In this document: positions 1-8,070 of the stretch, one piece after another
Position numbering within the stretch: position 1 is the stretch's first letter
Layout: each line of letters begins with the position of its first letter
Assembly (NCBI GenBank): GCA_027306755.1
Contig: DAHUZE010000102.1
Coordinates: 1-64,000, forward strand
Direction of reading: 5' to 3'
DNA length: 64,000 nt
Source of the DNA: Acidimicrobiaceae bacterium
GTDB lineage: Bacteria > Actinomycetota > Acidimicrobiia > Acidimicrobiales > RAAP-2
The notes under the pieces: generated by a model
What the model was told of the DNA's origin: nothing
The model's input: the letters and a program-made list of their open reading frames with translations, nothing else
Databases searched by the model: none
Made by a program: the position numbers and the translations under genes

Positions 1-190
1 GGCGGGCCAGCCCGTCGCGCATGGCGGCAGCGCGCGCCCTGAAGGTGGCCACGTCAACGACGTAGGCGGGCGTGCCGAACCGTTCGGCGATCTCCGCCCG
101 GGGCACGCCACCCACCGAGATCTCACCGTCCTCGCCGACGACGGCAGTGTCGGGGAGCAGCGCGGAAAGGGGGTTGCCGACGGCGGTCAC
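1..190 (-). CDS. lysA: Diaminopimelate decarboxylase-like protein, N-terminus only (runs off the left edge)
   Basis: Reverse complement from GTG at 190 reads VTAVGNPLSALLPDTAVVGEDGEISVGGVPRAEIAERFGTPAYVVDVATFRARAAAMRDGLAR; the RFGTPAYVVD motif is typical of LysA-type decarboxylases. GTGA overlap with the upstream TetR stop. Confidence 0.65.
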   Translation of the reverse strand, partial: MTAVGNPLSALLPDTAVVGEDGEISVGGVPRAEIAERFGTPAYVVDVATFRARAAAMRDGLAR

Positions 191-930
191 GGCGCTGAGC
201 TCGGAGGCGGCCCGCCGCCATCGCGTCCGAGCATCCGCTGCACGACCAGCATGCACTGCTCGAACACCTCATCAGGGATCGCCGTGCGCTGGTCCCACAC
301 GACGAAGCGCATCCCCACCAGCTGCCCCACGGCCACCAGCGCCCAGGCCAGCACCGTGGGGTCGCACCGCGCCACCTCGCCGGTGTCCATCGCCGCGCCC
401 AGGGCCCGCACGTACCCCTCGATGATCGACTCGTAGTGGCGGTGCATCGCGTCCGGGGCGACGAACTCGGCCTCACGGATCACGCGATAGAGGGCCGGGT
501 GCTCGGCGGTGAACCTGAAGAAGGCGCCGAACCCCCGCCGCTCGGCGTCGTACCGGTCGGACCCGGCGGCCGCAGCGACCGACATGGCCTCACGCAGCCG
601 CAGGTTGAGGTCCGTGACGAGCTCTTCGAAGATCTGCTGCTTGGAGCGGAAGTAGATGTAGAAGGTGCCTTGGGCCACCCCGGCCCGCTCCACGATGCGG
701 ACGATCGAGGCGTCGTGGTAGGAGAGCTCGGCAAAGACGGCTTCCGCCGCGTCCAGGAGGCGCCGGCGCGTCTGGCGGCCCCGGCTGGCTCGCCGGCGCG
801 GCGGGATCGGGTCGCCGGCCGGCTGGCTCGCCGGTTCGCCCGCCTCCCTCGTCCGCCCCGTGGCCATGGACGCCATGTTCCGGCTGCAGCCCCCCGGATC
901 GTCACCTACGACAGGTGATTCGTGTGTCAT
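187..930 (-). CDS. TetR/AcrR family transcriptional regulator (true start may be ATG at 876 or 867)
   Basis: N-terminal HTH: RRRLLDAAEAVFAELSYHDASIVRIVERAGVAQGTFYIYFRSKQQIFEEL. The annotated first codons overlap a palindromic operator-like sequence, favouring a start at 876. Confidence 0.88.
   Translation of the reverse strand: MTHESPVVGDDPGGCSRNMASMATGRTREAGEPASQPAGDPIPPRRRASRGRQTRRRLLDAAEAVFAELSYHDASIVRIVERAGVAQGTFYIYFRSKQQIFEELVTDLNLRLREAMSVAAAAGSDRYDAERRGFGAFFRFTAEHPALYRVIREAEFVAPDAMHRHYESIIEGYVRALGAAMDTGEVARCDPTVLAWALVAVGQLVGMRFVVWDQRTAIPDEVFEQCMLVVQRMLGRDGGGPPPSSAP
910..928. promoter_or_regulatory. Candidate TetR operator 1 (GACAGGTGA-T-TCGTGTGTC)
   Basis: 19-bp imperfect palindrome sharing the 12-mer GACAGGTGATTC, inverted, with 1037-1048. 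Confidence 0.5.
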
Positions 931-1000
931 TCAACCGGCACGGGTCCGGAATGTCAATCGTCCTCCCAGCGCTGGCGACCGCTGGAGGTGGGCGACACTC

Positions 1001-1029
1001 TTGACAACTATGTTGCAATCGTGTAGTCC
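1001..1029 (+). promoter_or_regulatory. Candidate promoter of the liv operon: TTGACA (1001-1006), 17 nt spacer, TAGTCC (1024-1029)
   Basis: Consensus -35 with correct spacing directly upstream of the operator-like palindrome at 1030-1048. Confidence 0.4.
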
Positions 1030-1048
1030 GTCAAGTGAATCACCTGTC
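1030..1048. promoter_or_regulatory. Candidate TetR operator 2 (GTCAAGTGA-A-TCACCTGTC)
   Basis: 19-bp near-palindrome (7 of 9 positions pair); contains the inverted copy of the 12-mer at 910-921. Confidence 0.55.
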
Positions 1049-1088
1049 ATCTTGCGCCGGGTAGTGGCACGTGGTCGGGGGGAGGACG

Positions 1089-1832
1089 ATGACCGAGGAG
1101 CCGGTGCTCGAGCTCCGCTCCGTGCGCGTCGTGTACGGCGGGGTGCTCGCTGTCGACGACATCTCCCTGGCCGTCGAGCCCGGTCACGCGGTCTGCCTCC
1201 TCGGCCCCAACGGCGCCGGCAAGACGACGATCCTGCGGGCGGTGTCCGGGCTGCTCGGGTTCCACGGCGGCCGCGTGGTTGCCGGCAACGTCCGGTACCG
1301 AGGACGGGACGTGACCGGGGCCGCGGCCGACCGGCTGGTGCGGCTGGGTATCTGCCAGGTGCTCGAGCGCCGCCACGTGTTCGCCGACCTGACGGTGGCC
1401 GACAATCTACGCGCCGGTGCGTTCGCTCGGCGGGACCGCCGGGCCGTCGCCGGCTCCCAGGACATGGTGCTCGACCTGTTCCCGGTCCTGCGTGAGCGGC
1501 TACGGCAGCAGGCAGGTCTCCTGTCCGGGGGCGAGCAGCAGATGGTGGCCATCGGCCGCGCCCTCATGGGCGGCCCCGAGCTCCTGTTGCTGGACGAGCC
1601 GTCCTTGGGGCTGGCCCCCCTCGTGGTGGCCGACATCGCCGAGGCGCTCCGAGAGGTGCGGACCCGCACCGGGCTGTCGGTCCTCCTGGTCGAGCAGTCC
1701 AGCGCCATGGCCGGGGCCGTCACCGAGCGCAGCTACCTCCTCGAGTCAGGCCGGATCCGGGCCGGCGGCCAGACGGCGGACCTGCTGGCCGACGATCAGG
1801 TGCGCTCGGTGTACCTGGGAGCGTCGGCATGA
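1089..1832 (+). CDS. livF: Branched-chain amino acid/carboxylate-type ABC transporter ATP-binding protein (LivF-like)
   Basis: Walker A GPNGAGKTT, signature LSGGEQQ, Walker B LLLLDEPSLGLAP; GGAGG just upstream of ATG 1089. Confidence 0.9.
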   Translation: MTEEPVLELRSVRVVYGGVLAVDDISLAVEPGHAVCLLGPNGAGKTTILRAVSGLLGFHGGRVVAGNVRYRGRDVTGAAADRLVRLGICQVLERRHVFADLTVADNLRAGAFARRDRRAVAGSQDMVLDLFPVLRERLRQQAGLLSGGEQQMVAIGRALMGGPELLLLDEPSLGLAPLVVADIAEALREVRTRTGLSVLLVEQSSAMAGAVTERSYLLESGRIRAGGQTADLLADDQVRSVYLGASA

Positions 1833-1891
1833 ACTCAGCGCCCCGCGGGCCGAGACCGGCACCGCCCGCGCAGGCAGGCTGGTGACGGCGG

Positions 1892-2959
1892 GTGGAGGAC
1901 GCTCGGCGCAGAGGACCGGTGGCTGACGGCGCCTCGCACGGCCGGCATGTGGCGCGCCAGCCGGCAGGGGAACCGCCACCGTTCGTGCCTGGCACCGGAG
2001 GGGGGGTGGGACTGGAACCGGGGGCGGGACTGGAACAGGGGGCGGGACTGGAACAGGGGGCGCGGGTTGGGGAGGGGCCGGCGCTGGACGTGGACGGCGT
2101 CGGGCTGCAGTTCGGGGCGCTGTGGGCCTTGTCGGAGGTGAGCTTCTCGGTCGGGCTCCGCGAGCTGTTCGCCGTGATCGGCCCCAACGGCGCCGGCAAG
2201 ACCTCGCTCTTCAACCTGCTGTCACGGGTGTACGAGCCGACGACGGGCCGGATCCGGTGCTTCGGGCGGGACATGGCCGGGCTGCGTCCCCACCACCTCG
2301 CCGGGGTGGGGGTGGGCCGGACCTTCCAGAACCTGGGGCTCTTCCCGCACAGCCCGGTCGTGGACAACGTCCTCGTCGGACGGGCCCACCTCATGAAGTC
2401 GGGAACGGTCCGGGCCGGGCTGCGCCTGCCCTCCGCCCGGCGCGAGGAGCGGCACCACCGCGATGCGGCGATGGAGGCCCTGGCCGCCGTGGGATTGGCG
2501 TCGGTCGCCCACCGGCCGGTGGGTGCGCTCCCCTACGGCATCCAGAAGCGCGTCGAGCTGGCCCGGGCGCTGGCCATGGAACCGAGGCTCCTGTTGCTGG
2601 ACGAGCCGGTGGCGGGGATGAGCCGGAGCGAGCGGAGCGAGATCGTGGACCTCGTCCGCTCCATCCACGCCACCAGGCCGCTGGCCATCGTGCTGGTGGA
2701 GCACGACATGGGGGTCGTCATGGGCCTGGCGCAGCGCGTGCTCGTCCTGGACTTCGGCCGCCCCATCGCTCTCGGCTCGCCCGCCGTCGTGCAGGCAGAT
2801 CCCGAGGTGGTCCGGGCCTACCTCGGCCAGCCGCTGGCCGCCGAACTGGCGGGCCGCGCGGCCGGCCGGACTCCCGCGGGGGGGCTGGCAGCCGGGAGCC
2901 CGCGCGGCCCGGTTCCCGCCGGACCAGCAGGGGAGCCCTCGGGGGGAGGGGCGGATTGA
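1892..2959 (+). CDS. livG: ABC transporter ATP-binding protein (LivG-like), repeat-bearing N-terminal extension
   Basis: GPNGAGKTSLFNLLSRVYEPTTGRI, LPYGIQKRVELARALAMEPRLLLLDEPVAGM. Start codon uncertain. Confidence 0.85.
   Translation: MEDARRRGPVADGASHGRHVARQPAGEPPPFVPGTGGGVGLEPGAGLEQGAGLEQGARVGEGPALDVDGVGLQFGALWALSEVSFSVGLRELFAVIGPNGAGKTSLFNLLSRVYEPTTGRIRCFGRDMAGLRPHHLAGVGVGRTFQNLGLFPHSPVVDNVLVGRAHLMKSGTVRAGLRLPSARREERHHRDAAMEALAAVGLASVAHRPVGALPYGIQKRVELARALAMEPRLLLLDEPVAGMSRSERSEIVDLVRSIHATRPLAIVLVEHDMGVVMGLAQRVLVLDFGRPIALGSPAVVQADPEVVRAYLGQPLAAELAGRAAGRTPAGGLAAGSPRGPVPAGPAGEPSGGGAD
2008..2061 (+). repeat. Three 18-bp tandem copies of gggactggaacagggggc (first copy has one mismatch)
   Basis: Direct reading; in frame as GLEPGA/GLEQGA/GLEQGA. 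Confidence 0.9.
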
Positions 2960-3852
2960 GCACCTTCGTACCGCTCCTCTTCGCCGGCGTGGCCCTGGGC
3001 GCCATCTACGCCTTGATCGCCCTCGGGTTCACCGTGGTCTACCGGGCCAGCCGGGTCATCAACTTCGCCCAGGGTGGACTTCTGGCCCTGGGCGCGTTCG
3101 TCACCTCGTGGATGGTGCTCGACGAGCACCTGCCGTTCTGGGCCGCGTTCGTGTGCGGGACGCTCCTCACGGGCCTGCTCGGACTGGCGTTCCAGCTGTG
3201 GGTGGTCCGCTTCGCCATCGGACGGCCCGAATTCACCATCGTGATGCTCACCCTGGGGCTGGCATCGGTGATCGGCGGGGTCCTGCCGACCCTGTTCGGC
3301 AACAACCCGCGCAGCAACGGGGACGTCTGGGGGGCCAGCTCCGTCCACGTGGGCTCCTACCAGTTCTTCTGGGTTCAGATCTGGACGATCATCGCCGCGA
3401 TCGTGGTGCTGCTGGTCTACGGCGCCTTCACCCGGTTCACCAAGTACGGGCTGGCCATGCGGGGCACCGCGCTGGATCCCGAGGCGGCCACGGCCGTCGG
3501 CATCCCCCTGCGGCGGGTGTACGCCACCACCTGGTTCATCGCCGCCGTCGTCGCCTGCATCGGCGGCGTGTTCCTGGGCGGCTACCCGAGCACCGTCAAC
3601 CCGACAATGGGCAACATCGCCCTGCTGGCCTTCCCCGCCATCATCCTCGGGGGTCTGGACTCGCCCACCGGCGCCATCGTGGGGGGCTTCTCCATCGGGG
3701 TCGTCCAGGAGATGGTCCAGGGGTACCAGCCCCAGCACGCCGCGTGGCTGGGGAACGACTTCTACCTCATCGCCCCCTACCTGGTGATGATCCTGGTGCT
3801 GCTGGTGCGCCCCTACGGGCTCTTCGGCTCCCGCCCGGCGGAGCGGCTGTGA
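2956..3852 (+). CDS. livH: ABC transporter permease (LivH-like), TTG start overlapping the livG stop
   Basis: LSTFVPLLFAGVALGAIYALIALGFTVVYRASRVINFAQGG, typical LivH; length is in frame to the stop at 3852. Confidence 0.88.
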   Translation: MSTFVPLLFAGVALGAIYALIALGFTVVYRASRVINFAQGGLLALGAFVTSWMVLDEHLPFWAAFVCGTLLTGLLGLAFQLWVVRFAIGRPEFTIVMLTLGLASVIGGVLPTLFGNNPRSNGDVWGASSVHVGSYQFFWVQIWTIIAAIVVLLVYGAFTRFTKYGLAMRGTALDPEAATAVGIPLRRVYATTWFIAAVVACIGGVFLGGYPSTVNPTMGNIALLAFPAIILGGLDSPTGAIVGGFSIGVVQEMVQGYQPQHAAWLGNDFYLIAPYLVMILVLLVRPYGLFGSRPAERL

Positions 3853-5048
3853 GCACGGGCCCGAGCATGGCCTCCCCCGCTGGCGCCACGACCGGCACCC
3901 CGCCTGACGCCCCGGCCGGCACCCCGTCTGGCGCGACTACCGGCGCCACACCCGGCGCCACGCCTGGCGCCCCGGGCCCTCCCGGCCGCATGCCGTGGGG
4001 AGCGCGCGCCGTGCTGGGCGTGGCGATCGCCGCGGTGGCTCTCGGCGTCCCGTTCTGGGTGGACGGGTACTGGCGCACCACGTTCGCCTTCGTGGTGATC
4101 GCGGCCATCGGGGCGCTCGGGCTCGACGTGCTCACCGGCTGGACGGGTCAGATCTCCCTGGGGCATGCCTTCTTCCTTGCCGTCGGGGCCTACGTGGGTG
4201 GGTACCTGGGAGCCCACCAGGGCCTCTCGGCGGCGCTGTGGATCCCCGCCGCCGGGGCCGCCGCGGGAGTGCTCGGCGCGGTCGCCGGCCCCGCAGCTCT
4301 GCGACTGCGGGGGCTGTACCTGGCCATCGTCACCATCGGGCTGGTCTACATCGGCTACTACGTCCTGCAGACGTGGACAGGCTTCTCCGGCGGCCCCGGG
4401 GGCGAGTCCCTGCCGCCGGTGACCTTCGGGTCCTGGAACTTCGCCCGCGGGGTGACGGTCGCCGGGCACGTCTTCACACGGGACCAGTGCTACTACTACC
4501 TAGCCCTCCTCCTCCTCGTGCTTGCCATGCTCTACGTGCGCAACGTCACCCGGTCGACGTTGGGGCGCAGCATGGTGGCGGTCAGGGACCGGGAGCTTGC
4601 AGCCGCGGTGCTGGGCGTGCACGTGGCCCGCACCAAGATGCGGGCTTTCGTGATCTCCTCGGTGCTGGCCGGCGTGGCCGGGGCCCTCTACGGATCGTTC
4701 CTCAGCTTTGCCGTGCCGGGCGACTGGGGACTCGTTCTCTCGATCGAGTACGTGGTGATGATCGTGGTCGGGGGGATGGCCTCGCTGTGGGGACCGGTCC
4801 TGGGCGCCCTGTTCGTGGTCGGCCTGCCGGCGCTGCTGCAGAACGTGTCCACAACGCTCACGTTCCTGTCCAACACCACCAGTGGCAACGGCCTGTCCCC
4901 GGCCGACGCGGCGGAGATCGTGTATGGCGTGCTGCTGGTGCTCTTCTTGCTGATCGAGCCGGGGGGGATCGTCGGGATCGGCCGGCGGATCGGGCGGCAA
5001 CTGGCCGGGCGGTTCGCCCGGGCCGGCGGTGGTGCGGGCGGGTCGTGA
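3849..5048 (+). CDS. livM: ABC transporter permease (LivM-like) with Thr/Pro/Ala/Gly repeat N-terminus
   Basis: GALGLDVLTGWTGQISLGHAFFLAVGAY typical of LivM; GTGA overlap with livH. Confidence 0.88.
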   Translation: MSTGPSMASPAGATTGTPPDAPAGTPSGATTGATPGATPGAPGPPGRMPWGARAVLGVAIAAVALGVPFWVDGYWRTTFAFVVIAAIGALGLDVLTGWTGQISLGHAFFLAVGAYVGGYLGAHQGLSAALWIPAAGAAAGVLGAVAGPAALRLRGLYLAIVTIGLVYIGYYVLQTWTGFSGGPGGESLPPVTFGSWNFARGVTVAGHVFTRDQCYYYLALLLLVLAMLYVRNVTRSTLGRSMVAVRDRELAAAVLGVHVARTKMRAFVISSVLAGVAGALYGSFLSFAVPGDWGLVLSIEYVVMIVVGGMASLWGPVLGALFVVGLPALLQNVSTTLTFLSNTTSGNGLSPADAAEIVYGVLLVLFLLIEPGGIVGIGRRIGRQLAGRFARAGGGAGGS

Positions 5049-5144
5049 GGAAGGAGGTGGCGAGAGGGGGCGCGTCCGGGCGGAAGCCCGCGGCGTGGGC
5101 ACGACGCCGTCCGGACGGGACGGCATGACAGACGGGACTACGAC

Positions 5145-6473
5145 GTGACCAAGAGCAAGAGCGAGATGAAGGGAAGAGGTGACCAGATGCAGAGACGGTT
5201 GACCAGGGTCGTCACCGCCGGGGCGCTGGCAGGGTGCGCGGCCATGGGCCTCACCGCCGTCGGGGGCGCTGCCGGGGCGTCGGGATCGTCCCCCGGGGTG
5301 ACACGGGCGCACAAGACCATCACGCTGGGTGTGATCACGCCGCTGTCGGGGGCGGCCGCGCTCATCGGAAAGCCCCTGACCGACGGCAACAAGGCGTACT
5401 TCGACTACCTCAACGCCCACGGCGGCGTGGACGGGTGGAAGATCAAGCTGGACGTCATGACAGACAACTACACAGCCACCAAGTCCGTCAGCGACTTCAG
5501 CAACGAGGTGACAAAGGTGCTCTTCGTGGCCCAGTCACTCGGAAGCCCCACCACCGCGGCCATCGAGTCCTCGGCCGCCCAGCAGAATGTCCTCCTCGGG
5601 ACGGCCGCCCAGGACTCCTCGTTCGTGAACCACAAGATCAACCTGGTCCAGGGCACGCCATACGCCGTCACAGTGGCGAACACGCTCTACTACGTCACCC
5701 AGACGCTCAAGAAGAAGGGCGCCACGTTCGCCATCACGTACAACAACACAGCGTACGGGAAGGACGGTCTGAAGGGCTACCAGGCTGCGCAGTCCGCCTA
5801 CCACTTCAAGACAGTGGCCAAGGAGACCGCGACAGCGACGGAGACGACATTCAACTCGCAGGCAAACGCCCTCAAGAGCTCGGGCGCCAAGTACGTGGTG
5901 CTCACCGTCCTCCCGCTCGAGGCGGCCACCCTCATCGGGACGGCGGCCCTGCTCGGGTACCACCCGCAGTGGATCCTGCAGGGCCCGGCGTGGTCCGAGT
6001 ACCTCATGACCAACAACGGCACCTTTTCGGGCACGCCCACCCCGGTCGAAGGGGCCATGCAGGGCGCGTGGGTCATGGGCTACATCGCCCCGTGGGGCAG
6101 CCACGGGCCGGGCATGACCCAGATGCTGTCGAGCACGTCCAAGTACATGCCGGCCCAGATCCCCGACGGCTACTACGAGTACGGCTACGCCCAGGCGTGG
6201 ATCGAGGGCCAGCTCCTGAAGAAGGTGGTGAGTAGCGGCCACATCACCCGCACAGCCGTGCTGAAGGCCAAGGAGCGCCTCGGGACGGTTTCCACGGGCG
6301 GCCTGTTGCCGGCGTCGGTCTACACGGCGAAGAACGGGCCGGCGGACCGGGAGACCGCGCTGTACAAGGTGACAAAGACAGCGGGGAAGTCCGGGTTCAC
6401 CAAGGAGATCAAAGGCTTCTTCACCTCCAAGCTGGGGCAGAAGATGACCTTCACATCGGCACCCACATCGTGA
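5145..6473 (+). CDS. ABC transporter substrate-binding protein (LivK/periplasmic-binding type 1)
   Basis: Signal-like N-terminus; ITLGVITPLSGAAALIGKPLTDGNKAYFDYLNAHGGVDGWKIKLDVMTDNY. Confidence 0.88.
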   Translation: MTKSKSEMKGRGDQMQRRLTRVVTAGALAGCAAMGLTAVGGAAGASGSSPGVTRAHKTITLGVITPLSGAAALIGKPLTDGNKAYFDYLNAHGGVDGWKIKLDVMTDNYTATKSVSDFSNEVTKVLFVAQSLGSPTTAAIESSAAQQNVLLGTAAQDSSFVNHKINLVQGTPYAVTVANTLYYVTQTLKKKGATFAITYNNTAYGKDGLKGYQAAQSAYHFKTVAKETATATETTFNSQANALKSSGAKYVVLTVLPLEAATLIGTAALLGYHPQWILQGPAWSEYLMTNNGTFSGTPTPVEGAMQGAWVMGYIAPWGSHGPGMTQMLSSTSKYMPAQIPDGYYEYGYAQAWIEGQLLKKVVSSGHITRTAVLKAKERLGTVSTGGLLPASVYTAKNGPADRETALYKVTKTAGKSGFTKEIKGFFTSKLGQKMTFTSAPTS

Positions 6474-6479
6474 GGGCTC

Positions 6480-6513
6480 ATGGGCCCCGCCGGAGCTGTC
6501 CGGCGGGGCCCAT
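6480..6513 (+). terminator. Perfect 14-bp GC hairpin (ATGGGCCCCGCCGG-agctgt-CCGGCGGGGCCCAT)
   Basis: Inverted repeat directly 3' of livK and 12 nt before the ligase start; no T tract. Confidence 0.7.
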
Positions 6514-6525
6514 GTCCCACCCCGC

Positions 6526-8070
6526 ATGACCGCGACGTGCGCCGTGGGGCGCTGGCTCTGCGACCGCGCCCGGGTTGCCCCGGACCGCCCGGCGCTGCGC
6601 TGCGACGGCGACGCGATCTCGTACTCGCGGCTGCATGCCGCCTCACACCAGGCGGCCGCCGCGATGGGCGGCCTTGTTCGGGGTGACCGGGTGGCGGTGC
6701 TCGCCGGGAACTGCCCCGAGTACGTCGCGCTCCTCTTTGCCGCCGCCCACCGGGGCGTCATGGTGGTTCCGCTCAACCCGCGCCAGTCGGCTCGCGAATT
6801 GGCGTACCAGGTGGTCCACTCGGGCGCTTCGCTGCTGGTGACCGACCGCCCCCGCGGCCCCCTTGCCGGCGAGACCCTCACCGGGCTGACCGGGGCCGGG
6901 CATACGCCCCCCGCGGTGGCCCAGATGGAGGACATCGTGCCGCTTGCCGCTGCGGGCGGCGCCGGACGGTGCAGGCCGCCGGGCTGTCCGGCCACCCCGG
7001 CTGTGCTCGACGACGACGCTCCCCTGCTGCTCGTGTACACCTCGGGCACCACGGGACGGCCCAAGGGAGCCGTCCTCACGCACGCCAACGTGTTCTGGAC
7101 GAACCTGGCCTTCGACCGCCTCGCCGACATCGGCCCCCACGACGTCGTGCTCCAGCTCCTGCCCCAGTTCCATGTGGGCGGCTGGAACTGCCAGCCGCTG
7201 CTGGCGTGGTGGAAGGGCGCGTCGGTGGTCCTCGAGCGATCCTTCGACCCGGACAGGGCGCTGCGGCTGGTCGCCCGGCACGGCGTCACCACCATGATGG
7301 GCGTGCCAGCGATGTACCAGGCGATGGCCGCGGCGGATACGTTCGCCACGGCCGATCTCTCCTCCCTCCGTTACGTGCTCGTGGGGGGCGCGCCGATGCC
7401 CGAGGCGCTGCTCGAGCGCTGGCACGGGCGGGGCGTGCCGATCCTCCAGGGCTACGGCCTCACGGAGGCGTCGCCCAACGTGCTGTGCGTGCCCGCTGCC
7501 GAGGCACACCGGCGCATTGGCTCTGCCGGCGTGGCCTATCCCCACGTGGACGTGGCCCTGGCCGACCCCGAGCACGGGAACGTGCTGGAGGGGCCAGCGG
7601 AGGGGGAGCTGCTCGTGCGGGGGCCGTCGGTCTTCGCCGGCTACTGGCGCGACCCGGAGGCGACGGCGTCGGCCGTGCGGGGTGGCTGGCTGCACACCGG
7701 CGACATCGCCGCCCGGGACGCCGAGGGCTTCTACCGGATCAAGGACCGGCTGAAGGACATGTACATCTCGGGCGGGGAGAACGTGTACCCGGCCGAGGTC
7801 GAGACAGTGCTGGCCGGGCACCCGGGCATCGCCGATGCTGCGGTCCTGGGTGTGCCCGACGAGCGCTGGGGGGAGGCCGGCCTGGCCGTGGTCGTGCTCG
7901 CCCCGGGCGCCGCGGCCACCGGCGACGAGGTCCGGGCCTGGTGCGCAGGGCGCCTGGCCCGCTACAAGGTCCCCCGCGAGGTGCAGTTCTTGGACGCTCT
8001 CCCCCGCTCCGCTGTGGGCAAGGTCGACAAGGTGGTCCTGCGGTCCCGGTTCGGCTCGGGCAGCCGGTGA
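6526..8070 (+). CDS. AMP-dependent acyl-CoA synthetase/ligase
   Basis: YTSGTTGRPKGAVLTH, GYGLTEASP, GWLHTGDIA, KDRLKDMYISGGENVYPAEVE. Confidence 0.92.
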   Translation: MTATCAVGRWLCDRARVAPDRPALRCDGDAISYSRLHAASHQAAAAMGGLVRGDRVAVLAGNCPEYVALLFAAAHRGVMVVPLNPRQSARELAYQVVHSGASLLVTDRPRGPLAGETLTGLTGAGHTPPAVAQMEDIVPLAAAGGAGRCRPPGCPATPAVLDDDAPLLLVYTSGTTGRPKGAVLTHANVFWTNLAFDRLADIGPHDVVLQLLPQFHVGGWNCQPLLAWWKGASVVLERSFDPDRALRLVARHGVTTMMGVPAMYQAMAAADTFATADLSSLRYVLVGGAPMPEALLERWHGRGVPILQGYGLTEASPNVLCVPAAEAHRRIGSAGVAYPHVDVALADPEHGNVLEGPAEGELLVRGPSVFAGYWRDPEATASAVRGGWLHTGDIAARDAEGFYRIKDRLKDMYISGGENVYPAEVETVLAGHPGIADAAVLGVPDERWGEAGLAVVVLAPGAAATGDEVRAWCAGRLARYKVPREVQFLDALPRSAVGKVDKVVLRSRFGSGSR

